Shown: positions 1-9,488, numbered from the stretch's first letter. The stretch: DNA of 64,000 bases from Opitutia bacterium (GCA_003569165.1 BGOI01000001.1:342001-406000), one strand, 5' to 3'. A program made the numbers and translations. The notes: a model not told the origin generated them from the letters alone.

Positions 1-28
1 GAAGTCGCCGACAGGTCAAGCGACGCCC

Positions 29-1027
29 TCAGGGCGTCGTGATGCGGATGACCTCCTCCGCCGCGTGCGTAACCTGTTGGGCGGTGATGCGGGCCAGGGC
101 CCGATCCATGCGCGCCAGATAGTCAGCGCGGAGTTCGCCTGCGAACATCGTGGTGTCGACGCGGACCACTCGATGGACCGTACCCCACGGACGGGCGCGG
201 GCGTAATCGGAGGGCCCGAAGACGCCCACCACCGGCGTGCCGACCGCGGCGGCGAGCTGCAAGACGGAGGAATCGGCGCCCAGGAAGAGCCGCGACTCCT
301 TAATGAGCCGAGCAAGTTGGGAAAACCGAAGGCGGCCGCCGGTCGACATCGCCACTGGCCCGATCAGGCCGCACAGCGCTTCGGCCATGATGCGTTCTGC
401 GCCACCGGGGCCAGCCGAGATGACGATACGCTCGACCGCCCGGGAAGCGATGAGTTCGCGGGCGACCGAGGCCCATTTGTCGATCTCGAGGATCCGATCA
501 GGACGCGTGGCGCCAGGGTGAATGACGGCGAAACGTCCTTCCTCCAGCATCATGCCGTGCTCCTGCATGCGCGACGGGGCGAACCACATCGCCGGCGTCT
601 CGGCATGGAAGCCTAGGACGCGCGACATCACCTCATGGTCGCGAGCGGCTTCATGCGGATCGACGACGGAGCCGAAGACCTGCTGGTGCATCAAAGGGCG
701 GAGATAGAACGGGGCGTGGCCACCGCAGGCGCGAACAGCTGCGCCGCTCAGCGCCACCAGACGATTCGCTAAAGAGTGACCGCCCAGAGCAACGGCGAAG
801 TCGAAGCGCTGGCGACGGAGCCGTGAAACAAGCGCCAAGACCGACCCCTCTTCGCCAAAGCCGATGGTCTCGACGACCGCGGGACAACCCTCGAGGGCAA
901 CCTCGGAACCGGGCGAGGTGACAAAGGTAATCTGAGCGCCAGGATGCCGTTCGCGGATGGTACGCAAACCCGCCGTCGTGGCCAACGCACCGCGCAGTCC
1001 CGTAAACTTAACGACCAGCAGGCGCAT
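29..1027 (-). CDS. Glycosyltransferase family 9 (heptosyltransferase-like)
   Basis: About 332 residues, reading from MRLLVVKFTGLRGAL. This start follows the ABC exporter stop by a few bases and matches the usual GT9 N-terminus; an in-frame ATG at 1132 would add 35 residues lying inside the exporter gene. The C-terminal half carries the ADP-heptose-binding type motifs: FAVIHPGA (start of the donor domain), SQLARLIKESRLFLGADSS and GTPVVGVFGPSD. GT9 enzymes transfer heptose or related sugars onto lipid A core on the cytoplasmic face. Its position directly behind an MsbA-like lipid flippase supports an LPS or envelope-glycan role. The acceptor cannot be told from sequence. The stop codon falls in the centre of a short perfect palindrome (21-39). 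Confidence 0.85.
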   Translation of the reverse strand: MRLLVVKFTGLRGALATTAGLRTIRERHPGAQITFVTSPGSEVALEGCPAVVETIGFGEEGSVLALVSRLRRQRFDFAVALGGHSLANRLVALSGAAVRACGGHAPFYLRPLMHQQVFGSVVDPHEAARDHEVMSRVLGFHAETPAMWFAPSRMQEHGMMLEEGRFAVIHPGATRPDRILEIDKWASVARELIASRAVERIVISAGPGGAERIMAEALCGLIGPVAMSTGGRLRFSQLARLIKESRLFLGADSSVLQLAAAVGTPVVGVFGPSDYARARPWGTVHRVVRVDTTMFAGELRADYLARMDRALARITAQQVTHAAEEVIRITTP

Positions 1028-1028
1028 C

Positions 1029-2834
1029 TCAGACGAGATTCTTGGCTTGGTTATCCCACAGACGGCGGAACAGCTCCGAGGAGGCGTAGACCGCCTCACG
1101 CGTGCCGTCGGCGACAATCCGCCCACCGTCAAAGACCAGCACGCGGTCCACGTCGCGAATCGTGCTAAAGCGATGCGCGACGATGAGCGTGGTCCGCCCC
1201 TTCATCAGAAGCGCCAGCGACTGCTGGATGCTGCGCTCGGTATCGGTATCGAGCGCGGAAGTGGCTTCATCGAGAATGAGGATGGGCGCGTCCTTCAGGA
1301 ATGCGCGGGCAATGGAGACACGCTGGCGCTGGCCGCCCGACAGTCGCCCACCGCGCTCTCCGACCTTGGTCAGGAAGCCTTCAGGCTGGGCCTCGATGAA
1401 CTCGAACGCGCCGGCCAGACGGGCGGCCGCGTGGACTTCTGCATCGGTGGCGGCGGGCCGACCGAGGCGAATATTCTCCAGGATTGATTCATTAAAGAGG
1501 ACAGGTTCCTGCGAAACCAAAGCGATATTGGCGCGCAGGTCAGCCTGACGCACCTGGCGGAGGTCATGTCCATCGATGAGAATCGAGCCTTGCTGCGGGT
1601 CGAAGAAACGCGGGACCAAGTTAACGAAGGTGCTCTTGCCGGCGCCACTGGGGCCGACAAGCGCGACAGACTGTCCAGCGGGGATTTTCAGGGTGACGTC
1701 CACGAGCACTGGGTCGGCGCCGTAGCTGAAGGAGACGCCGCTCATCTCTAGGTCGCCGCGGATACGGGCGAGCGGACGGGCGTCGGGCGCGTCATCCACT
1801 TCGACCTTCGCGAGGATAACCTCCTCCAGCCGGACGAGGCCGGGGGCGGCCATGCTCAGACGACTGCTCACATTGCCCAGCCGCTTGATCGGGCCGTACG
1901 CGAAATAGAAGGCGATGATGAGCGAAATCAATTCGCTCATCGAGAAGCCATTCATCGCGCCCACAGCGATGGCCGCAGAAATCCCCACGGCGGCGGTGAT
2001 CTCGACCAAGGGCGAAAGGGCTTTCTCGTAGCGCACCAGCTTGCCCTGAATACGCAGACCTTCCTGACTGGCCTGATTGAAGCGCTTTGCTTCGCGTTCC
2101 TGCAGTCCGTAAGCGCGGACCTCGCGGGCTGACTGGAGGTTCTCGACCGCGATGCTGTTCAGGTCGGAGGCGGATTCCATCCCCTGACGCATCCGGGTCT
2201 GGATTCGCACCGCAACACCGCGCACGAGCAAGACTGCAGCCGGGACGACCAAGAGGCAGGCTAGGAACCAGTAACCGCTGTCGTGGGAAAAGCAGATGAA
2301 CACCACATAGGCTAGGGCGAAGACCATCGACAAAGGCTGGACGATGAGGTCATTCGACACGTCGACCAGCACCAGCCGAACCGAGTTGGCGTCGGCGATC
2401 AGACGTGAAAGTAAGTCGCCAATCGAGAGCCGCCCGAAGAAGCCGAGATGAAGCTGCTGCAGTTTGGCGAACACATCGCGCCGCACGGCCTCGATGACGC
2501 GCAGGCCAGCGAGATTGAGCAGATAAGTGGAGAAGAATTCACCCAGACCACGGATCAGCATGACGACGGGCAGGAACGCGACGGCGAAGGCCATCTCGTA
2601 GCCCTTCGGCAGATAAAGCGCCGGCTGGCCACCCAGCCACTCCGGCCACGTCAGGAGAGGGGCGGCTCGCGCCGCAGCATCGCCGAAGACCGCTGGCAGG
2701 ACCTTGCCCACGAGAAACGGCAGACCGAAGGCGTTGGCGGCTGCGAAGACGATGGCCGCGAGCAATGACAGGAAGAGGAGCGTACGGCTTCCCTTCAGGT
2801 AGGGCAGGTAGAGCTTGTAGCGACCTCGGAACAC
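1029..2834 (-). CDS. ABC exporter, fused permease/ATPase (MsbA-like)
   Basis: 601 residues with the half-transporter layout of MsbA-type exporters: an N-terminal six-helix membrane domain (about residues 15-320) and a C-terminal nucleotide-binding domain. Walker A is GPSGAGKST, the signature is LSGGQRQR, Walker B is ILILDEATSALD and the switch histidine is in IVAHRFS. These are all intact, so an active ATPase is expected. The start is GTG. It ends two bases before the downstream glycosyltransferase start, so the two are probably cotranscribed and serve lipid A or polysaccharide-lipid export. MsbA is the best guess, but multidrug or other lipid exporters of this family look the same. Confidence 0.9.
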   Translation of the reverse strand: MFRGRYKLYLPYLKGSRTLLFLSLLAAIVFAAANAFGLPFLVGKVLPAVFGDAAARAAPLLTWPEWLGGQPALYLPKGYEMAFAVAFLPVVMLIRGLGEFFSTYLLNLAGLRVIEAVRRDVFAKLQQLHLGFFGRLSIGDLLSRLIADANSVRLVLVDVSNDLIVQPLSMVFALAYVVFICFSHDSGYWFLACLLVVPAAVLLVRGVAVRIQTRMRQGMESASDLNSIAVENLQSAREVRAYGLQEREAKRFNQASQEGLRIQGKLVRYEKALSPLVEITAAVGISAAIAVGAMNGFSMSELISLIIAFYFAYGPIKRLGNVSSRLSMAAPGLVRLEEVILAKVEVDDAPDARPLARIRGDLEMSGVSFSYGADPVLVDVTLKIPAGQSVALVGPSGAGKSTFVNLVPRFFDPQQGSILIDGHDLRQVRQADLRANIALVSQEPVLFNESILENIRLGRPAATDAEVHAAARLAGAFEFIEAQPEGFLTKVGERGGRLSGGQRQRVSIARAFLKDAPILILDEATSALDTDTERSIQQSLALLMKGRTTLIVAHRFSTIRDVDRVLVFDGGRIVADGTREAVYASSELFRRLWDNQAKNLV

Positions 2835-2882
2835 ACCACTATCGTGGCTGCGAGCCCCGCGGGTGGAAACATCAAATCTGTC

Positions 2883-3929
2883 CTATTTCTTCTTCGGGAA
2901 GGCGACCGAGAGGGCGATCGCAAGGGCCAGGACGAAACCGATGATTGAGAGGGAAACCGAGGTAGGGATATGCACCCGGCCATCATGCACGAGAGCCTGC
3001 GCCCAACCGGCGAACTGCCCTTCGGGCTCAGCCACGGTGGCCGCCCACGGCAGGATCATCTTAACGCCGATGAAGACCAGGATGAAGGACAGGGCTGGCT
3101 TGAGGAAGCGGAAGAGATGCATGAAGCCCGAGATGGCGAAGTACATCGAGCGAAGGCCCATGATGGCGAAAATGTTCGAGGTGAAGGCGATGAAACGCTT
3201 CTCCTCGATCGGCATCTGGACCGGCAGGATGCCGAGCACGGCGGGAATCGAGTCGATCGCGAAGAGCAGGTCGGTGCTCTCGATGACGACCAGCACCACA
3301 AAGAGCGGCGTGAAGACGCGGCGGCCATCCTCGCGAGCGATGAAAGCCTCTCCGTGTAGGCGATTCGTAACCGGCAAGAATCGCCGAATCATCCGCACCA
3401 CAAAGTTCTCATCGACGCCCTTCCCTTCGGTCTCGTCATGCGAAAAGGCCATCTTGAGGCCCGTGAAGAGCAAGAAGGCACCGAAGATTGGCAGCAGGAT
3501 GGTGAAGCGATCGACGGCGGCGATGCCGGCGATGATGAAGATCGCCCGCATGGCCACGGCACCGAGGATGCCCCAAAAGAGGACGCGATGCTGGAGATGC
3601 GGAGGGATGCTGAAGTGCGCGAAGACCAGGATGAAGATGAAGAGGTTGTCGACGGACAGAGCTAACTCTAGGACATAGCCCGCGGCGAAGAGCTCGGCGT
3701 CCTCCGGCCCGCGCCAAGCCGAGAGCAAGAAGGCGAAACCGACGGCCAGCGAAACCCAGACCACGCACCAGGCGACGGCCTCCTTGAAACTAGGCGCCTC
3801 ATTGGCCTTCTTCTTGAAGACGCCGAGGTCGAGTGCCAGCATGAAGCCGACGAACCCGAGGAAGGCCGCCCAAGCCCAGTTAGGAATCACCAAAGGAGCT
3901 TCGGTAACGGCGGACAGGAAGACAGTCAT
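2883..3929 (-). CDS. TerC/Alx family integral membrane protein
   Basis: 348 residues with about nine hydrophobic segments. Typical TerC family features are the acidic motif ELALSVDNLFIFILVF in the third helix and the second acidic segment VIESTDLLFAIDSIPAVLGI. TerC/Alx proteins are linked to tellurite resistance and more generally to manganese or calcium efflux and metalation of exported proteins. The C-terminus ends in Lys-Lys-Lys. It lies 48 bases upstream of the ABC exporter on the same strand and may be its first operon partner. There is no Shine-Dalgarno sequence before the ATG. Confidence 0.9.
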   Translation of the reverse strand: MTVFLSAVTEAPLVIPNWAWAAFLGFVGFMLALDLGVFKKKANEAPSFKEAVAWCVVWVSLAVGFAFLLSAWRGPEDAELFAAGYVLELALSVDNLFIFILVFAHFSIPPHLQHRVLFWGILGAVAMRAIFIIAGIAAVDRFTILLPIFGAFLLFTGLKMAFSHDETEGKGVDENFVVRMIRRFLPVTNRLHGEAFIAREDGRRVFTPLFVVLVVIESTDLLFAIDSIPAVLGILPVQMPIEEKRFIAFTSNIFAIMGLRSMYFAISGFMHLFRFLKPALSFILVFIGVKMILPWAATVAEPEGQFAGWAQALVHDGRVHIPTSVSLSIIGFVLALAIALSVAFPKKK

Positions 3930-4022
3930 GCCCTTGAAGTTAGCCCAAACGCCGGGGAGTCAAGCCCACCCCGCTGATGCGGGCTTGCCCGCCCACCCCT
4001 CCCCCGACTTACTACCCTTCGC

Positions 4023-4094
4023 GTTCCCGTAGTTCAACGGATAGAACATTGGTTTCCTAAACCGAGGATGTGGGTTCGATTCCCGCCGGGGACA
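4023..4094 (+). tRNA. tRNA-Arg(CCT)
   Basis: A 72-base cloverleaf. The 7-bp acceptor stem pairs GTTCCCG with CGGGGAC, with discriminator A. The D-stem is GTTC/GAAC. The anticodon stem TTGGT/ACCGA encloses loop TTCCTAA, giving anticodon CCT. The T-arm contains TTCGATT. The 3' CCA is not encoded. It reads the AGG arginine codon. Confidence 0.93.
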
Positions 4095-4112
4095 GCGACG
4101 CGAACCGGAGGA

Positions 4113-5282
4113 CTACTTCTTGAGCCGATAGGCCTGAATGCGGGTATTCGGAGTGCGACGATAGATCTCGTCGACATCTCGGAGCCTCATCAGGGTCCAC
4201 GGCGCCAGGATACTGTCGCCGTTCTTGGTCAGCACGATGTCATCCACGATATGGACGCAGGTGTGCAGGCCTTCACCATCGTCCAGGAAGCACAGCACGT
4301 CTCCATATCGGTAAGGCGCATCCGCTGCGACGTAGTCCTTCAGGAGATGCTCGGCGGCCTGGCGGGTATCGAGGTAGATATCCTTGGGCTCCTGATTGAA
4401 GAAATTCAGGGAGGTCCAATGGCAGTCCGGAAAGCGGCCCTTGAGACCCAGATCAAGTTCCGGGAAACTGTAGACTCGGAGCCGAAAAGCCGAAGGGAGG
4501 AAGTGGGTGACATCGATGAGCTGCTTGGCTCGACGTTGGGTCACCGCGCGGATGAACGCCAGACGCGGTGTCCCCACCTGATCGGCAGTCCAGTAATCAA
4601 TGAAAGCTTGGCGGTCCACGGTCAGCGGCAGACGGAGGCTGATAACCAGGCTACGCACACGGGTGATACTCCGAAAGACGGCGCTCACCTCCTCGGGGCC
4701 TTTGGCCAAGGCGAGCAAGGCCTGCACATCACTGAAGACGAGGGCGCTACCGCGGCGCCAAAGCAGCTGCCGGAACAAGGCGCGCTGCCCGGAAGTGAGC
4801 GGGACCTCTTCCAGCCAGTCGTCGACATCGCCACCGAGGATGAAGACCGGGTCGTGCTGGTATTCGTTCGCCGAGGACTTGGCGAGTTCCAGGTAAAGGG
4901 CGCTGCGCACCTCCATACTGAGGGCGACGAGGTCTTCCCGTTCAGGCAGAAGGATAATGCTGTTGCCGCTCTCCACGAGACGCACGGGGCTGAGGAGCCT
5001 CGCGATGGTCGCCTCCGGCACGCCGGCCTTAACCAGAATCGCCCGGACGCCGCCCAGCGTGTTCTGCTCGAAGGTCCAGCGGGTCACCGCCGACGGCTTA
5101 GCGATCACCGCCATCAAGGAATCCGGCGGCTCCAAATAAACGGAGTGGACTTCCAACTGCCCCCAAGGGCCGGACTTCGTCAGCCACATCGGCTCCACAA
5201 CAGCCCCGGGGACGGCGCCAGCCACAAGCCCCCAGCAAACGGCGGCCAAAAGGCCGAGGGAGCGAGGGAAACAGCGGTTCAC
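4113..5282 (-). CDS. Exported protein of unknown function, possible NlpC/P60-like C-terminus
   Basis: 389 residues starting at GTG, with an N-terminal signal peptide (hydrophobic stretch LGLLAAVCWGLVAGAVPGAV). I do not recognise the family with confidence. The last third contains DCHWTSLNFFN, then YRYGDVLCFLDDG, then LHTCVHIVDDIVLTKNG. This Cys...Gly-Asp...His order resembles the layout of NlpC/P60 or papain-like amidases, so a cell-wall or amide hydrolase is possible. The central region (GQRALFRQLLWRRGSALVF and the following YWTADQVGTPRLAF) has no familiar motif. It is divergent from the NYN gene, with about 130 bases between the two starts. Confidence 0.6.
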   Translation of the reverse strand: MNRCFPRSLGLLAAVCWGLVAGAVPGAVVEPMWLTKSGPWGQLEVHSVYLEPPDSLMAVIAKPSAVTRWTFEQNTLGGVRAILVKAGVPEATIARLLSPVRLVESGNSIILLPEREDLVALSMEVRSALYLELAKSSANEYQHDPVFILGGDVDDWLEEVPLTSGQRALFRQLLWRRGSALVFSDVQALLALAKGPEEVSAVFRSITRVRSLVISLRLPLTVDRQAFIDYWTADQVGTPRLAFIRAVTQRRAKQLIDVTHFLPSAFRLRVYSFPELDLGLKGRFPDCHWTSLNFFNQEPKDIYLDTRQAAEHLLKDYVAADAPYRYGDVLCFLDDGEGLHTCVHIVDDIVLTKNGDSILAPWTLMRLRDVDEIYRRTPNTRIQAYRLKK

Positions 5283-5416
5283 ATCTTTTTAACAACAGGG
5301 AAAACTGAAAGTTCCAATTAAAATATGACGATGGTTCACCGATGACCCGGAGCACCGCCGGCGTTTCGCATTGTAGCGGCGAGGCTTTCGTCGCACGGAT
5401 AGGGACCTTTTCCGCC

Positions 5417-6576
5417 GTGCCCAGACCCAAGCCCAAGAAAGCCGCCGCACCCGCGCGCGGTCGCTCCGCCAAACCTTCCGCCCGCCGCGCCGCCAAGCCG
5501 GCCCGCCGCCAGGCCGACGCCGCCTCCACCTCCACGCCCGAAGCCGCCAAGGCGCAGCCCAATCAGCGCATCGGCGTGCTGATCGACGCCGACAACGTCT
5601 CTCACCAGCATCTCCCCACCCTGCGCCGCTTTATCGGCGAGACGGAGATCTCCGCGGCTCGCGCCTACGGCGACTTCAACGGCCGCCTCAGTGGCTGGCG
5701 CGCCGCCGCCCAGGACTGGCCTGAACTCGACCTCGTCGACCAGCGGAGCTACACACCCGGCAAGAACGCCGCCGATATGCGCCTGACGATTGACGCCGTG
5801 AAGTTGATGGCTGGCCCCAATCCGCCCACGACGCTGATCTTCGTCACGAACGACAGCGACTTCACGCCGGTCGTTGAAGACGCCAAGCGCCTCGGCGTCC
5901 GCATCATCGTGATGGGCGAACGCACGCACAAGGCCCTCCGCTCCACGGCCCATCATTACCTGAACCTTTCCGAACTGCGCGCTCGCCTCGATGATGAACA
6001 GTCGGCCAAGTCCGACCCGCGCATCGCCCTGAGCCTTCTCGCCCAAGCCCTTCGAGCGCTGACGCCGAAAAACAAGGAAGTCGGCGCCCTGCTCGACCAG
6101 TTCGAGAAGATGCTCCCTGAACTCCGCTTCGCCGACGCCCCGCGCCCGCAACGCGAGCCCGGCCCCCGGCGCGAAGCCCGACCGGAACGTGCCCAACGTG
6201 AACCCCGCCCGGCCCGCGAACCCCGCGCCCCGCGCGAAGCTCGCCCAGCGCCCGATAACTCCGGCCAAGATTACCGCGACCGTCCGAACCTCTCATCCGC
6301 CAGCAGGCCCAAGGCAAGGCCGAGGCCGACCAGCGGCGCGCCCAGCTGCAGCAGCGACAGGATATCATCGAGGCCCTCGTCGACGTCGCCACGGGCCTCG
6401 CTCCCGAAGGCGAATGGCTGAAGGTCGAGGTCATCAAGAAATTCCTCCTGCAGGAACACCCCGGACTCGAAGCCAACGCCCCGCGCTATGCGAAGTTCTA
6501 TCGCATGCTCGAGGACACCAGCCGCTTCGACGTCCAGCTGCAGGGCTCGACGGTGATGGCCCGCCTGAAGGAGTAA
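5417..6576 (+). pseudogene. NYN-domain / LOTUS (OST-HTH) RNA-processing protein, frameshifted
   Basis: The N-terminus (probable GTG start at 5417; an in-frame ATG exists at 5342) is a basic Pro/Ala/Lys tail followed by a NYN ribonuclease domain. Its acidic residues are in IGVLIDADNV, AYGDFN, AADMRLTIDAV and VTNDSDFTPVV. This is the PIN-like fold of LabA/MARF1-type proteins. The first frame then runs into unrelated sequence and stops at 6421. The -1 frame from about 6290 continues as a Gln-rich helix and the sequence EGEWLKVEVIKKFL...YAKFYRMLEDTSRF...ARLKE, ending at TAA 6574. That tail looks like a LOTUS/OST-HTH domain. A net loss of one base between about 6230 and 6292 therefore breaks one gene, either as a real mutation or as a sequence error. 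NYN-LOTUS fusions bind and may cleave structured RNA. Confidence 0.7.
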
Positions 6577-6579
6577 GGA

Positions 6580-7578
6580 TTACTTGCCGATCGTCCGGGC
6601 GAGGAAATCTAAGGTGGCCTCGGTGAGGTCAGCCTTATCAGAGGAACTGGATACTTCGGCTCCAGCGACGACGCCCGTCCGCTTCCAGCCCTTGCCCTTG
6701 GGGTACAGGTCGAAGGTGTGCGGAGCGCCCTCGACGACGATGTATTCAAATGGCGTCTTCGCCGCGCGCAGCGCCTTGGCCATGTCATCCGATTGCGCGA
6801 TATCGACCGTGGTGTCGGCTGTTCCGTGCAGGATGAGCACCGCCGGATCCTGCGCGTCGCACTGGGACTCAGGTAGGTAAGCGGCCTGCTCCGCCGGCGA
6901 AGTCCCCGGGACAATGCCCTTACCATGCTTGGAGAAATTCACGACGCCGTACATGTCGATGACCGCGGAGACCTTGGCCGAATGCTTCGCGGCCGGATCG
7001 CCGCCAGGGCCGGTCTTATCGTCCGACAACCCGACCATCAGAGCGAGGTAGCCACCCGCCGAACCGCCGGCGACGGCGATCTTGTCCGGATTGACGCCAA
7101 GCTCCTTCGCATGCGCCCGCAACCAGCGGACGGCGTTGCGGCAATCAGCGATGTTCTGCGGCCAGACGCCCGGCTTGTCCTTCGGACCCAGCACATAGTT
7201 GCAGCTGACGACAACGTAGCCCGCGCGGCAGAGGTCGGCGCTGACGCTGGCGGAACGATACTCGGCCTTGTCGCCGCCCGTGAAGCCGCCGCCGTGGATG
7301 AAAACCACCGCGGGGCGATTGGAGCGAAAATCGCCTGACGGAAAATAAAGGTCGAGCTTCTCCTTTCGACCGGCACCGAGGAAAGGGACGTCGCTCAGAC
7401 GAAAGACCGGAGTGGGCGGCATGGTCATGTGCGGACTGCCATAGGCAGCGGCGGCCAGCGCCGAAATCTTGGCGACCTCGACGTTCTCACCCCGCTTCGC
7501 CATTTCGAAGATGTGGAGTTTGGCGAGGTCGGCGGCGAAGGTGGACGCGGCGACGAACAGGAGAATGAGCGAACGCAT
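6580..7578 (-). CDS. Exported alpha/beta-hydrolase esterase (BD-FAE/carboxylesterase type)
   Basis: 332 residues with a cleavable signal peptide (MRSLILLFVAASTFAADL). The oxyanion motif is FIHGGGF, the nucleophile elbow is VAGGSAGGYLALM, the acid is in LHGTADTTVD and the histidine in EGAPHTFDLYP. All triad positions are present. The family hydrolyses ester side groups, often acetyl or feruloyl groups on polysaccharides, which would suit this carbohydrate-rich neighbourhood. The substrate is not predictable. A GC-rich hairpin ends directly against the start codon. Confidence 0.85.
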   Translation of the reverse strand: MRSLILLFVAASTFAADLAKLHIFEMAKRGENVEVAKISALAAAAYGSPHMTMPPTPVFRLSDVPFLGAGRKEKLDLYFPSGDFRSNRPAVVFIHGGGFTGGDKAEYRSASVSADLCRAGYVVVSCNYVLGPKDKPGVWPQNIADCRNAVRWLRAHAKELGVNPDKIAVAGGSAGGYLALMVGLSDDKTGPGGDPAAKHSAKVSAVIDMYGVVNFSKHGKGIVPGTSPAEQAAYLPESQCDAQDPAVLILHGTADTTVDIAQSDDMAKALRAAKTPFEYIVVEGAPHTFDLYPKGKGWKRTGVVAGAEVSSSSDKADLTEATLDFLARTIGK

Positions 7579-7579
7579 A

Positions 7580-7612
7580 AAGGGCGGGATAGAAGATTTC
7601 TACCCCGCCCTT
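7580..7612 (-). terminator. Hairpin between cimA and the esterase gene
   Basis: AAGGGCGGG pairs with CCCGCCCTT around an additional AGAA/TTCT stem. It lies 26 bases beyond the cimA stop and ends one base before the esterase ATG. It may terminate cimA and also mask the esterase start. Confidence 0.55.
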
Positions 7613-7638
7613 GAAGGCAGTCAACGGTCAGACCGAGA

Positions 7639-9198
7639 TCAGGACAGCGCGTGGGCGTAACCGTCGACGATCGCCTGCAGGGAGGCTTCGACGAGGTTTT
7701 CGCTGACACCGACCGTACCCCAGGAGGCCTTGCCGTCGGAGGAGCGGATGACGACGCGGGTCTTGGCCGCGGTGCCGTCGGTACCGCCGAGAATGCGGAC
7801 CTTGTAGTCCACGAGGCTGACCTTCGCCAGTTTCGGGAAGGACTTCACGAGGGCGGAACGCAGGGCTTGGTCGAGGGCATGAACCGGTCCGTCGCCTTCG
7901 GCCACAGTGAGGGTCTCCTTGCCGGCGATGCTGATGCGCACCACGGCTTCGCAATAGGCGGAGCCCTTGGCGCCGCGCGCGGTGACGTGATAGGAAGCGA
8001 CCTCGAACGGCGCGGCCTTGCTCTTACCGATGTGGCGGCGGAGCAGAAGAGCGAGCGAGGCTTCGGCATCTTCGAAACTCCAACCGCCATGCTCGAGCTT
8101 CTTCAGCTCGTCGAGCGCGGTGGCGGTAGCGGGAGAATCGCGATCGAGGTCGATCCCGAGGGACTTCGCCTTGAGGACGATATTGCTGCGGCCAGACTGG
8201 TCGCTGACGAGGACGGTGCGCTCATTGCCGACGACGGTCGGATCGATATGCTCGTAGGCGGCGGAGAACTTCCGGACGGCGTCCACGTGCGTGCCGCCCT
8301 TATGGGCGAAGGCCGCGGTGCCGACCCACGGACGACGCGGATCGGGGGCGAGATTGGCGACGCCATCAACGAAGCGCGAAAGACCAGCGAGGCCCTTGAG
8401 CGAGGTCGAGGAGACGCACTTCCAGCCGAACTTCAGCTGGGCGCACGGGATAACCGCGGTGAGGTCGCAATTGCCGGTGCGCTCGCCAATACCGTTGACG
8501 GTGCCCTGGACATGCGAAGCGCCCGCTTCAAGCGAAGCGAGGGCGTTGGCGAGACCGAGGCCGGCGTCATCATGCGTATGGATGCCGACGGGGGTCTTCT
8601 TCAGCGCGGCGATGGCGGCGCGGGTGGCCGCAGCGACTTCAGCGGGCAAGGAGCCGCCGTTGGTATCGCAAAGGACGATGCGGTCAGCACCGCCGGCGAC
8701 GGCGGCGAGCATAGAAGCAATGGCGTAGGCCGGATCTTCCTTCCAGCCATCGATCGCGTGTTCGCAATCATAGACGACTTCGCGGCGATGGGACTTCAGG
8801 AAAGCGATCGTGTCGCGGATCATCTCGAGATTCTCCTCAGGGGAACAGCGGAGGACTTCACGGACGTGGAGGGCGGAGGTCTTGCCGTAGATGGTGACGA
8901 CCGGGGTATCGACCTCGAGGAGGCCACGAACCTGAGCGTCTTCGGAGGCGCGCACGCCCTTGCGGCGGGTCGACCCGAAGGCCGCCAGCTTGGCGTGCTT
9001 GAACTTGATCTTCTTGGCACGGGCGAAGAACTCGACGTCGCGGGGATTGGAGCCCGGCCAGCCGCCTTCGATGTAGGTCATGCCGAAGCGTTCGAGCTCG
9101 GCGGCGATGCGCAGCTTGTCATCAACGGAGAAATGAATGCCCTGCCCCTGCGAGCCGTCGCGGAGGGTGGTATCATAGATTTCGATGGAGCGTGCCAT
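7639..9198 (-). CDS. cimA: (R)-citramalate synthase (CimA type)
   Basis: 519 residues, the usual length of CimA of the TIGR00977 type. The alpha-isopropylmalate synthase-like TIM barrel opens with IEIYDTTLRDGSQGQG and contains the metal-binding histidines in GIHTHDDAGLGLAN and the glycine-rich HVQGTVNGIGERTGN. A C-terminal LeuA-dimer regulatory domain begins near residue 390 (KVRILGGTDGTAAKTRV). The enzyme condenses pyruvate and acetyl-CoA to citramalate, giving 2-oxobutyrate for isoleucine without threonine. The related activities (2-isopropylmalate or homocitrate synthase) are less likely because of the long C-terminal domain and DTTLRDGSQ opening. Confidence 0.9.
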   Translation of the reverse strand: MARSIEIYDTTLRDGSQGQGIHFSVDDKLRIAAELERFGMTYIEGGWPGSNPRDVEFFARAKKIKFKHAKLAAFGSTRRKGVRASEDAQVRGLLEVDTPVVTIYGKTSALHVREVLRCSPEENLEMIRDTIAFLKSHRREVVYDCEHAIDGWKEDPAYAIASMLAAVAGGADRIVLCDTNGGSLPAEVAAATRAAIAALKKTPVGIHTHDDAGLGLANALASLEAGASHVQGTVNGIGERTGNCDLTAVIPCAQLKFGWKCVSSTSLKGLAGLSRFVDGVANLAPDPRRPWVGTAAFAHKGGTHVDAVRKFSAAYEHIDPTVVGNERTVLVSDQSGRSNIVLKAKSLGIDLDRDSPATATALDELKKLEHGGWSFEDAEASLALLLRRHIGKSKAAPFEVASYHVTARGAKGSAYCEAVVRISIAGKETLTVAEGDGPVHALDQALRSALVKSFPKLAKVSLVDYKVRILGGTDGTAAKTRVVIRSSDGKASWGTVGVSENLVEASLQAIVDGYAHALS

Positions 9199-9488
9199 GG
9201 TGGTGTGGGTGGGGAAGAGGTGTAAAGGGAGGGGGCCGTTCCGGGCGCCGCGGAACGGGGAGTCGCCCGTCGGGCGTTCCGTTCAGCGGGCTTAGAGCCC
9301 GATGATGGTAATAATCGCCGGAATGATGGCACGACCAGCCGCGGAGCGGAGGGAGGTCGAAGACTGGGCCTGGGATTCCATGACGAAGACCCCGACTTCA
9401 AGGGCGGCGGCTTGGAGAGTCAAAGGCAAAGGAGCTTGAAGCGGGTCGATGCTCGCCAAAAGGCCCATAAATGCCCATTAATCAGCCC

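Noticed and set aside
21-39. Perfect palindrome around the glycosyltransferase stop as a terminator
   Set aside because: Stem CGACGCCCT/AGGGCGTCG is good, but no T-run follows and the stop codon sits in its loop; the window ends here so context is missing.
7651-9225. 524-residue open frame on the plus strand
   Set aside because: Antisense to cimA; no motif.
9292-9468. 58-codon open frame on the minus strand between cimA and the exported protein
   Set aside because: It starts MGLLASIDPLQAPLPL and ends IITIIGL. No ribosome-binding site, no similarity I know, and it overlaps the likely promoter region of the divergent gene. Not enough support to annotate.
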